Below, piece after piece: positions 1 through 6,519 of a stretch of DNA of 6,519 nucleotides. Every line of letters starts with the position of its first letter. Positions within the stretch are counted from its first letter, which is position 1. The stretch covers positions 1 through 6,519 of the forward strand of contig DPPH01000133.1 of assembly GCA_003539375.1 (NCBI GenBank), read 5' to 3'. Under the pieces are notes generated by a model that searched no databases, was not told the DNA's origin, and saw nothing but the letters and a program-made list of their open reading frames with translations. Origin of the DNA: Clostridiales bacterium (lineage in GTDB: Bacteria; Bacillota; Clostridia; Tissierellales; Dethiosulfatibacteraceae). The translations under genes and the position numbers were made by a program.

Positions 1-74
1 ATTACATTTGTTACATACCCTATACTAGCTCCTATAATAGATAAAATAAATATCTTAAGTAAAATATTAATCAT
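1..74 (-). CDS. Probable DUF445 family membrane protein, N-terminal fragment (runs off the left edge)
   Basis: Only the first 24 codons are inside the window, from an ATG at 74-72 to the left edge. They read MINILLKIFILSIIGASIGY followed by VTNV. The stretch is a hydrophobic segment ending in the pattern G-A-x-I-G-Y-x-T-N. From knowledge of the family, this resembles the start of DUF445 (YheB/YjiN-like) proteins, where a first membrane helix is followed by a GxxTNxxA motif. The start is supported by AAGGA at 85-81, six bases upstream. The gene begins 11 bases after the stop of the phosphatase gene on the same strand, so the two are probably co-transcribed. The family's function is not established. 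The assignment rests on a very short segment; another small membrane protein is possible, but a chance ORF is unlikely given the ribosome binding site and the motif. Confidence 0.7.
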   Translation of the reverse strand, partial: MINILLKIFILSIIGASIGYVTNV

Positions 75-85
75 AATTTATCCTT

Positions 86-865
86 CTATATTTTAATTTT
101 TTGCATTCCTCTTTTTCTATAAACTGAAATATTTTCAAATCCTAATTTTTTTATATAATTAATGGCATTTTTACAATTAAAGCCTACATGATCAGGATAG
201 TGAGCATCAGAACCTACTATTATATTTTTGCCACCAAGTTTTTTATACAGAGTTAAAATTTCCTTTTTTGGATACTGTCTTGCTACTCTATGACTAAATC
301 CCGAAGTACTTACTTCTAGACTCTTGCCATCTTTTATTAATATCTTTAAAATATCTGCAACTATATCTTTGTAATAAGCAAATTTAATATCCGGTCCAAA
401 CCTATCTATATAATCAAGGTGTCCCAAGACGTCATAATCTTTATATTTTTTTATTACTTCTAAAATTTGAAAATAGTATTCTCTATATATGTTTTTATCT
501 ATACTGATTTCGTTGTAATCTATCTCATTTAAAAAAATATTATTTATTCTATGAAAAGATAATATCACCAGGTCAAAGTTTTTTAAATCAATAACATTTT
601 CGACTCTTACAATAGAACTTAAGTCTATGTTCATTTCTATTCCTGATAGTACTTCTACATCATCATATTTTTTGTTTACTCTTTTTATTTCTTTCCAGTA
701 CTCTTCTACGTTAAAAATTAAATCTTTGTGGGGTTCACTATGAACATCAAAATGGTCGCAGCAGTATACTATCTTTAGTTTTTTAGCCACAGCACTTTTT
801 ATCATTTCTTCTAATTCATATTTACAATCATTTGAATATATAGAATGTATATGAAAGTCGTACAT
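86..865 (-). CDS. PHP-domain phosphoesterase, histidinol-phosphatase (HisJ/HisK) family
   Basis: This 259-residue protein is a single PHP (polymerase and histidinol phosphatase) domain, close to the usual length of HisJ/HisK-type enzymes (about 260-270). The metal-binding residues of the fold are visible in order: H5-x-H7 in DFHIHS, D37-H38 in CCDHFD, E77 in SGIE, H105 in SFHR, H149 and D151 in GHLDYID, E184 in LEVS, and D220-x-H222 in VGSDAH, with H226 just after. The set looks complete, so an active cytoplasmic metal-dependent phosphoesterase is expected. The family's known reaction is L-histidinol phosphate to L-histidinol, the penultimate part of histidine synthesis. No other his gene is in the window, so the true substrate is an inference and could be another phosphate ester. 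The ATG at 865-863 has a strong AAGGAGG five bases upstream. Upstream lies the 6S RNA, with no separate promoter visible; downstream, a probable DUF445 gene starts after 11 bases. Confidence 0.87.
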   Translation of the reverse strand: MYDFHIHSIYSNDCKYELEEMIKSAVAKKLKIVYCCDHFDVHSEPHKDLIFNVEEYWKEIKRVNKKYDDVEVLSGIEMNIDLSSIVRVENVIDLKNFDLVILSFHRINNIFLNEIDYNEISIDKNIYREYYFQILEVIKKYKDYDVLGHLDYIDRFGPDIKFAYYKDIVADILKILIKDGKSLEVSTSGFSHRVARQYPKKEILTLYKKLGGKNIIVGSDAHYPDHVGFNCKNAINYIKKLGFENISVYRKRGMQKIKI

Positions 866-870
866 TACAT

Positions 871-877
871 CCTCCTT
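871..877 (-). promoter_or_regulatory. Strong Shine-Dalgarno site of the phosphatase gene, abutting the 6S RNA 3' end
   Basis: The minus strand reads AAGGAGG, a full match to the anti-Shine-Dalgarno core, five bases before the ATG at 865-863. It fixes that start. The site begins only about a dozen bases after the last base pair of the 6S closing stem (889), so folding or 3' processing of the RNA could affect access to it. Confidence 0.85.
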
Positions 878-879
878 GA

Positions 880-1060
880 AAAATTAAAACCCACAGTGCC
901 GTAATCCTTCTAATTCACGCCCGCTGGTTTGCAGGTGGGTGTTCTGTTCTCCAGTTTTGAAGTCCTGTTAAACAGGCATTCCATCCCTAGAGAAACTCCG
1001 AACTCCCTTACTCAAAATGTCGGTTGAATTACTTGGATCTCGAACACCGCAGGTATTCTT
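880..1060 (-). ncRNA. ssrS: 6S RNA (regulator of housekeeping RNA polymerase)
   Basis: 6S RNA binds sigma-70/sigma-A RNA polymerase by imitating an open promoter and tunes transcription in slow growth. The minus-strand transcript shows the family's layout. The closing stem pairs 1045-1054 with 889-898 (10 pairs including three G-U), 1035-1039 with 903-907, and 1025-1031 with 911-917 (seven perfect pairs). The large central bubble consists of 1008-1024 and 918-936. The apical arm pairs 1000-1007 with 937-944 (7 of 8) and 990-994 with 947-951, with a tip hairpin at 964-976. The ends ACCTGCGGTGTTCG and CGGCACTGTGGGT resemble 6S ends known from other bacteria. The expected length of about 180 nt fits the family. 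The 5' end is inferred from the promoter; the 3' end is approximate, placed in the U-rich tract at 889-878. The region is visibly richer in G+C than its neighbours. Assignment is by structure and remembered motifs, not a covariance search. Confidence 0.9.
920..935 (-). other. Small hairpin in the 3' strand of the 6S central bubble
   Basis: On the RNA strand CCTGC (935-931) can pair with GCGGG (924-920) around a six-base loop, AAACCA. It lies wholly inside the 3' side of the predicted central bubble. A hairpin on the 3' side of the bubble is known in some 6S RNAs, where it helps shape the bubble or forms when the product RNA is made. Its presence here is a pairing seen in the sequence; its role is inferred. 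Confidence 0.6.
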
Positions 1061-1066
1061 AAACTA

Positions 1067-1095
1067 ATTATACATTGATTTTATCCATATTTCAA
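1067..1095 (-). promoter_or_regulatory. Sigma-A promoter of the 6S RNA gene
   Basis: The minus strand has TTGAAA (1095-1090) as -35 and a perfect TATAAT (1072-1067) as -10, separated by exactly 17 bases. The bases just upstream (1111-1096) are almost pure A/T and could act as an UP element. The predicted start is near A1060 or A1059, seven to eight bases past the -10 and about six bases before the 6S closing stem. The promoter sits entirely in the gap after the addA stop codon, so the RNA has its own transcription signal. It is the only convincing promoter for the downstream phosphatase gene. Confidence 0.85.
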
Positions 1096-1111
1096 ACTAT
1101 AAATTTTATAT

Positions 1112-4100
1112 TTATTCTACATTTATCAACTTATCGGCAGATAACAGGTAAATATAACTTTCTTTGACCTTTTTCTCAGTTAATGTTTCTAAAGCTAACC
1201 TATACTCCTTAATTTGATCCTTATATATATTTAATATGTCCTCAGTTTTTTTATTATACAAGCTATCAGTCTTATAGTCTATTAAAACAATTTCATCATC
1301 TTCTTGAAAATAACAATCTATAACTCCCTGCACAAGGACGCTCTGTTTAGAACCTGTAAACTTCTTGCTTATTTCTGAAGATTCTTTTTTTATAATAAAT
1401 GGTTCTTCTCTAAAAACTTTTTTAGAAGATAACATCCTTTTTCCTATTTCAGAATTATAAAATCTTGTAATTTTTTTTACATCCACTACCTCTGCTTCTT
1501 CTTCTGTTAATTGTTTTTTAATAACCATCCTACTTAATTCATCTTCAACATACACATCATCAATTTCTTTTTTTAGCCTGATCATCTGCATTACGAAGTG
1601 AGTTATTGTACCAATTTCCTGACCGGTAAAATCAGAACTTTTTTCTTTAAATGTAGGTAAATTTGATATGTTTGGTATACTATATTTACTATCTTCATAG
1701 TTTTGTGTGCGTAATTTATTCAACTCTGTTACGGATACTTTTGGAGGTACTTCCTTTATATCCTTATAAGGATACTCCCATTTCATTAATTTATCTAACT
1801 TATCTAATTTAATTTCCCTATTATTTTTTAAGCTAATAATATCTTTTAAAATTTGTTCTCTTCTTGACGGATTATCTTCTTTTTCTTGGAAATAATCATA
1901 CTCAAGTATTTTTATTTTCCAGTTTGAATTAAACTCATCTTTAATATTTTCAAAAATATCTTCATCTCTTAAAATTTCTCCGTCTTTATGTCCGTAAAGT
2001 GCTTTCCCAATCCAATCTAAATAACTAATTGATGAATATAAACTATAGTAATCAAGGCCGCTTTTCCACTTTTCTTTCTTGTTTTCAATATTTTTAACCG
2101 TGCCTATCAGCACTAATTTATCTATAGCTCTCGTCATACCTACATAAAGAACTCTCATTTCTTCCGATAGGTCTTCTTTTTTTAGTATCGACTTAGCTGC
2201 TAGTCTTGGTAGGGTCTCCTTTGTTATCTTCTTCTCTATATTGAAGTACTTTGGGGCTAATCTGCATTTACCATGAATTATTATATTTTTACTGCTGTTG
2301 CTTAGATTAAACCTTCTATTAAGTCCTGGTATTATTACTATTGGAAACTCCAATCCTTTACTTTTATGAATGCTCATAAGTCTTACTACATTGTCATTTT
2401 CTCCTAAAACTCTAGCACTTCCCATATCTTTAGAGGATGATTTTACTTTGTCGATATACTGTAAAAACTTAACTAATCCACTTAACTTTGTTCTTTCAAA
2501 ATTATAGGCCTTATCAACTAATAATTTTAAATTCCCCTGTCTTATTTTACCTTTTGGAAGCATCCCAGAGAAGTAATAGTAATTTGTTTCAATTAATATA
2601 TTCCATATTAACTTATTTAAAGATGTGTGCCTACTCTCATCTCTCCATTTATCTACCTTAGATATTAGTTCATTTATTTTATTTGACAGGCTGTTTTCAT
2701 TTTCTCTACAGTATTTTTTTACACTTTCATTGTAAGGGATTTTTTTATAGGTCCTTCTTATTTCTATCATTTCCTCTATTGAAAATCCACCTATCATTGA
2801 TCTCATAACGCTCATGAGGGGTATATCTTGTTTAAAATTGTCTATAAGTTTCAATAGATTTATTATTATTTTTATTTCTACTGTATCAAAATAACCTTCG
2901 TTACTATCTGAATATAAGGGGATATTTTCTTTAGTGAAAATTTCATCATATACTTCCTGAGCTCCTTTCGTAGCTCTTAAAAGTATCACTATGTCCTTAT
3001 AAGTAACTTCTCTCCAACCTTCTTCTCTTGAATATGTTTTGCTTCCTATTAATTCTTTTATTCTTTCAGCTGTTATTTTCGCCTCTAATTCTATGTCTCG
3101 TAAATCTAAGAGCTCTTCCTCTATATCTTCTTCATCATCTACTTTTTTATTAAAAATATTTAATTCTACATTACTGGACAATTCATTTCTTTCAAACTCT
3201 ATACCTTCGTATAGATAATTTGAACCATCATAGTCTATTTCACCTAGATCCTTAGACATTATATTTTTAAATAAATAATTTATACAGTTTAGTATTTCTA
3301 ACCTACTCCTAAAGTTTTTATTCAAATTAACTATCATATTATTATCTGATTCTTTACTTTTATAACTTTCTAACCTATTCATAAAAATAGTAGGATCTGC
3401 CTGTCTAAATCTATATATACTTTGTTTTACATCTCCAACCATAAATAAGTTGTTTATTCTTTTTATTCTCTGTATAATAGTTTCTTGAACTTCATTGCTA
3501 TCCTGATATTCATCAATATATATGTATTTATACTTACTTTTATAATAATTTGATACTTCTTCATAATCCAGCAATTCTAAAGCATAGTGTTCTAAATCAT
3601 TAAAATCTAGTAATCCTCTATCATTTTTTAATTCTTTAAATCGAATATCTACTTTCTGTATTACTTCTAATAATCCCTTCATTGGAATAGAAGACTCTTT
3701 AGTTAATTTCATAGCAGTATCTAGATCATCCTTAGGAATAATCTTCTCTATTTCTGATACTAATTTTTTAAATAGGTCTCTTTTTTCTTTATAAATACTA
3801 CATATTTCATCCTGTTTCTTTTTTGGAATTCTAGGCAATCCTTTATAGCTTATATTATTGAAATAATTTATAAATTTGTTCATATCTTCATATAGGAACT
3901 TTTTTAGATTTTGAATTATATCTTTATCGCTTTTTAAGTTATCTATGTAGTCTGAAGCAGGACCTTCGTAATCGAGAATTCTTTCCATATCGTTGATTAT
4001 ATTCTCTCCGTCTTTTAAAAGCTTGTAGATATCTTCTTTTATTATTTTAAGCCAAAGATTTTCAGAATCATCATCTCTCAGTAAATCTACTGATTCTTCC

Positions 4101-4669
4101 AGCCATTTTAAGGGGTAAGAAAAACTCTGTATGCTTGAATAAGTATCCTTTATTAATTTTTCTAACATGCTATCGCCACGAGTTTCACTATAATTGTCAA
4201 CTAAAGTTTGAAACTCTATAGAGTTATCTTCATAACTTTTTTCTAGTACTTCTTCCAATGCTTCGTTGAAAAGTATTTCATTTTCTTCAATGCTACTTAT
4301 AGAAAAGTTGGGATCTATATCTAAAAAATAATAATACTTCCTTATTATTTTTGTGCAAAAAGCATGGATGGTAGATATGCTGCTGATATTTAGCAAATAT
4401 ATCTGCTTTCTTATGTTGTATTTTCCTGATATATCAGCATCCAATCTTCTTATTAGACTTTCTTGTATTTTCTTTTTCATATCCCTCGCTGCAGCATTAG
4501 TAAAAGTAACTATTAAAAACTCATCGATATTTATTTTTTTTCCTATTAAAGTATCTATTATTCTCTCAACTAATACTGCCGTCTTTCCTGAACCAGCAGC
4601 TGCAGAAACTAGAAGGTTTTTATCTTTATTTATGATTGCAGTTTTTTGTTCATCAGTCCAGTTTATCAT
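1112..4669 (-). CDS. addA: ATP-dependent helicase/nuclease subunit A (AddA)
   Basis: AddA is the motor and one nuclease of the cytoplasmic AddAB complex, which unwinds and trims double-strand breaks until a Chi site and prepares the 3' end for RecA. The protein has about 1185 residues, near the family's usual 1,200. Counting from an in-frame GTG at 4678-4676 (three residues longer), the superfamily 1A motifs are: Q motif WTDEQ (7-11), Walker A AAAGSGKT (26-33), Walker B IDEYQD (388-393), motif III VGDVKQSIYRFRQ (414-426), motif IV NFRS (455-458), motif V SIHKSKGLEFP (769-779) and motif VI LYVGMTRA (844-851). The C-terminal RecB-type nuclease has H1027, D1121 in GVID, D1134 and K1136 in IDYKTD, and Q1155. 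The start is placed at the ATG 4669-4667 because AGGTGA (4680-4675), which contains the GTG, lies five bases upstream as a ribosome site. The gene overlaps addB by 17 bases (26 if the GTG is used), implying translational coupling. No motif is missing. Confidence 0.97.
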   Translation of the reverse strand: MINWTDEQKTAIINKDKNLLVSAAAGSGKTAVLVERIIDTLIGKKINIDEFLIVTFTNAAARDMKKKIQESLIRRLDADISGKYNIRKQIYLLNISSISTIHAFCTKIIRKYYYFLDIDPNFSISSIEENEILFNEALEEVLEKSYEDNSIEFQTLVDNYSETRGDSMLEKLIKDTYSSIQSFSYPLKWLEESVDLLRDDDSENLWLKIIKEDIYKLLKDGENIINDMERILDYEGPASDYIDNLKSDKDIIQNLKKFLYEDMNKFINYFNNISYKGLPRIPKKKQDEICSIYKEKRDLFKKLVSEIEKIIPKDDLDTAMKLTKESSIPMKGLLEVIQKVDIRFKELKNDRGLLDFNDLEHYALELLDYEEVSNYYKSKYKYIYIDEYQDSNEVQETIIQRIKRINNLFMVGDVKQSIYRFRQADPTIFMNRLESYKSKESDNNMIVNLNKNFRSRLEILNCINYLFKNIMSKDLGEIDYDGSNYLYEGIEFERNELSSNVELNIFNKKVDDEEDIEEELLDLRDIELEAKITAERIKELIGSKTYSREEGWREVTYKDIVILLRATKGAQEVYDEIFTKENIPLYSDSNEGYFDTVEIKIIINLLKLIDNFKQDIPLMSVMRSMIGGFSIEEMIEIRRTYKKIPYNESVKKYCRENENSLSNKINELISKVDKWRDESRHTSLNKLIWNILIETNYYYFSGMLPKGKIRQGNLKLLVDKAYNFERTKLSGLVKFLQYIDKVKSSSKDMGSARVLGENDNVVRLMSIHKSKGLEFPIVIIPGLNRRFNLSNSSKNIIIHGKCRLAPKYFNIEKKITKETLPRLAAKSILKKEDLSEEMRVLYVGMTRAIDKLVLIGTVKNIENKKEKWKSGLDYYSLYSSISYLDWIGKALYGHKDGEILRDEDIFENIKDEFNSNWKIKILEYDYFQEKEDNPSRREQILKDIISLKNNREIKLDKLDKLMKWEYPYKDIKEVPPKVSVTELNKLRTQNYEDSKYSIPNISNLPTFKEKSSDFTGQEIGTITHFVMQMIRLKKEIDDVYVEDELSRMVIKKQLTEEEAEVVDVKKITRFYNSEIGKRMLSSKKVFREEPFIIKKESSEISKKFTGSKQSVLVQGVIDCYFQEDDEIVLIDYKTDSLYNKKTEDILNIYKDQIKEYRLALETLTEKKVKESYIYLLSADKLINVE

Positions 4670-6519
4670 GTTCTTCACCTATCTTTTCAAGAATATTTTC
4701 AAAATCTTTTTTATCAACTTTTTTTATAACTTTGTATTTATTATCAGGCATAGTTTTATCAAATTGACATATATCTATATAGGAGCACCATTTACATGGA
4801 ATGTTTTGGTTTCTCTTGAAGGGTTCTATTAGTATCTTTCCAGATATAATTTCTTTTCCTATTTCTAATACTTTGTCATTTACGTATTTTAATAAACCTT
4901 TGTAAGCTTCTCTAGTCAATGTTTGAGAGCTTTTACTTATTGATCCATTTTTATTTATTTTTATTTTTGCTACAGTGGATTCTCTTTCTTCTTCTATCTT
5001 TTTATCAAGTTTTTTAATTAATTCTTTATCCTCTAAGAAATATCCTTCCATTTTATACTCTTTAAGAAGTTCTTTTTCTATTGAATCTTTGTCTTTGTGC
5101 TTATCTCCATCTATCCATGGAAGTAAAATGCTAAAATAAAACACTCCACCTATATCAGATGGTTTTCCTGTTATTTCTTCAGAATTGTCTATTAAGGCAT
5201 TTAAATAGATAAAAAGCTGCAGCTCCATGCCATTAGCCAAGGCTGTGATATCAATTGATTGGTCTTTTGATTTATAGTCTATTATGTTTACATAATTATT
5301 ATTATTGAAACTAAGTATATCGACCCTATCAATTCTTCCATTTATCTTTAATATCCTGTTGTCTTTTAAAATCATTTCAATAGGTTTTAATGCTGATTCT
5401 TCACTAAAACTAATCTCTTGATACTTAGGTTTAAAGTCGCTTCTATTTAATTGCTCTACTATACCTTTAGCTGTCTCTATTCCAACTCTTTTAATCTTTT
5501 TCTTTATGTATTTATTTCTATAATTATAGTCAATTGGACTGCTGTTTACCTTCTCTTCTTCAAGGGCCTCATCTAAAGATTTTTCCATTATTTGAATACC
5601 CTTATCTAATTCTAGAAACTCTTCTTTATTATTAATAATTTCTTTTGTAAATTTTTCCATTGACCTATGATATATTTTTCCTATATCTCTACTATCAACT
5701 TCGTATTCTCTTCTTTCTTCAGGTGCTAAACCATACTCAACAAAAAATTTGAACGGACATTGAGCAAAACTTTCAAGTCTGTAAGGACTTAAATTTAAAG
5801 GGTTATCATAAAGTTTATCTATATAATCTTCTTCTATATATTCTTTATTGTTTGTATAAAGAAATCCCTCTTCTAAATAATTCTCGAAATTGTCGTAATT
5901 AATCAGAAACCACTTAAGACCTTCTTTATAAATTTTATCTAGATTTTCAATGTTTTCATCTTTTGTAATCTTGTTTATTATTTGATTTAATGCAGGTTTC
6001 TTTCTTCCATGAATTTTGTCATCTTCTAAAGTATTTATACTACTTATTATTTCTAAATTTGGAAATATTTCTTTTATTTTATCTATATAAGAAGACCTAA
6101 CTAAACTAGACCCATCATAATCCCCTAAAGAATAACTGAAGTAAATTTTTTCTTTTCCTCTACTTAAAACATTATAAAAATTATGTTTTTCTGAATCTAC
6201 CATGTAGTCTGAATTTTTTAATTCAAGTCCTTTTTTCTTTAAGATATCTTTTTCTTCATCTACTAATATCCCGTTATCTTCATAAGTCTTAGGTATATAT
6301 CCATCGTTTACACCTACCAAATATAGGGAACTTTTGCTTCCAAATTTTGTCCTTTCTAAATTACCAACTGTTATAGAATCGAGTTTTGTTGGGAGTACCC
6401 CTACTTCATATTCTAATAGACCTGATTCTATTATATTTTTTAATTCATTAATTTTGATTTTACTTCCACCGGATATAGTTATAATTTGATCAAATAAATC
6501 CATAACTGAATTCCATACC
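4653..6519 (-). CDS. addB: ATP-dependent helicase/deoxyribonuclease subunit B (AddB), C-terminal part, runs off the right edge
   Basis: AddB is the partner of AddA; it carries the second nuclease and is known in this family to read Chi. The frame stays open past the Met codon at 6503-6501 through V-S-N-W-V to the edge, so that Met is internal. About 620 residues are visible of a family length near 1,150; the N-terminal helicase-like half lies outside. Numbering from that Met, there is a helicase-derived segment with GVNDGYIP (64-71) and NVLSRGKEKIYFSY (111-124). A RecB-type nuclease follows, with H279, D392 in GRIDRVD, D409 and K411 in IDYKS, and Q429. Four cysteines that hold the AddB 4Fe-4S cluster frame the nuclease: C249 in QCPFKFF, and C570, C573, C579 in a C-x2-C-x5-C pattern near the C terminus. 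Nuclease and cluster look intact. The stop codon lies inside the start of addA, the usual addB-addA order. Confidence 0.96.
   Translation of the reverse strand, partial: VWNSVMDLFDQIITISGGSKIKINELKNIIESGLLEYEVGVLPTKLDSITVGNLERTKFGSKSSLYLVGVNDGYIPKTYEDNGILVDEEKDILKKKGLELKNSDYMVDSEKHNFYNVLSRGKEKIYFSYSLGDYDGSSLVRSSYIDKIKEIFPNLEIISSINTLEDDKIHGRKKPALNQIINKITKDENIENLDKIYKEGLKWFLINYDNFENYLEEGFLYTNNKEYIEEDYIDKLYDNPLNLSPYRLESFAQCPFKFFVEYGLAPEERREYEVDSRDIGKIYHRSMEKFTKEIINNKEEFLELDKGIQIMEKSLDEALEEEKVNSSPIDYNYRNKYIKKKIKRVGIETAKGIVEQLNRSDFKPKYQEISFSEESALKPIEMILKDNRILKINGRIDRVDILSFNNNNYVNIIDYKSKDQSIDITALANGMELQLFIYLNALIDNSEEITGKPSDIGGVFYFSILLPWIDGDKHKDKDSIEKELLKEYKMEGYFLEDKELIKKLDKKIEEERESTVAKIKINKNGSISKSSQTLTREAYKGLLKYVNDKVLEIGKEIISGKILIEPFKRNQNIPCKWCSYIDICQFDKTMPDNKYKVIKKVDKKDFENILEKIGEEHDKLD

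Noticed and set aside
863..870. Overlapping start-stop pair ATGTAATG just before the phosphatase start, as a possible regulatory mini-ORF
   Set aside because: The first ATG directly follows AGGAGG with no spacing, so ribosomes cannot use it normally; the second ATG has proper five-base spacing.
878..898. Intrinsic terminator of the 6S RNA formed by the closing-stem 3' arm and the U-tract
   Set aside because: The pairing partner is at 1045-1054, far from the tract, and the U-tract is broken by two A bases; it may aid 3' end formation but is not a conventional hairpin terminator.
866..1066. A riboswitch or T-box leader for the phosphatase gene
   Set aside because: No T-box or known aptamer core motif was seen, and the long closing stem, central bubble and end motifs fit 6S RNA closely.
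1098..1110. Inverted repeat TATAAA-T-TTTATA between addA and the 6S promoter
   Set aside because: It consists only of A-T pairs with a one-base centre, too weak for a terminator; it is better read as AT-rich sequence upstream of the -35 box.
4353..4832. A 159-codon plus-strand open frame opposite the addB-addA junction
   Set aside because: It lies entirely antisense to strongly motif-supported addA and addB, its hydrophobic, Phe/Ile-rich translation is what reversed AT-rich Lys/Glu codons give, and it matches no family I recognise.
6501..6503. ATG at 6503-6501 as the start of a short AddB
   Set aside because: The frame continues upstream without a stop to the window edge, no Shine-Dalgarno precedes it, and the family has about 530 more N-terminal residues.

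Overview
The window is strongly AT-rich, with dense poly-A/T runs, lysine/isoleucine/asparagine-rich proteins and Gram-positive style Shine-Dalgarno sites. Together with an AddAB-type (not RecBCD-type) recombination nuclease, this points to a low-GC Firmicute, most likely a member of the Clostridia. No species can be named from the sequence alone.

Everything recognisable is on the minus strand, so transcription runs from high to low coordinates. The order is: the C-terminal part of addB (cut by the right edge), addA (overlapping addB), a 6S RNA gene in the addA-phosphatase gap, a PHP-domain phosphatase of the histidinol-phosphatase (HisJ/HisK) family, and the first 24 codons of a probable DUF445 membrane protein cut by the left edge. 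AddB and AddA together form the helicase-nuclease that resects double-strand breaks for RecA-dependent repair. Both nuclease centres, the AddA helicase motifs and the four AddB iron-sulfur cysteines are intact.

The most informative non-coding part is about 866-1111. A near-consensus sigma-A promoter (TTGAAA, 17 bp, TATAAT) reads into a roughly 180-nt RNA. It can fold as a long interrupted closing stem, a central bubble and an apical arm, which is the 6S RNA architecture that mimics an open promoter and binds housekeeping RNA polymerase. The RNA's 3' arm and a short U-rich tract lie directly against the Shine-Dalgarno of the phosphatase gene. No separate promoter or ordinary hairpin terminator is visible between them, so the 6S RNA, the phosphatase and the DUF445 gene may share transcription.

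There is no mobile element, CRISPR array, tRNA or rRNA, and no sign of a new defence system. Apart from the 6S RNA and its arrangement with the phosphatase gene, this is ordinary core-genome sequence. No gene-free stretch exceeds 300 bases.
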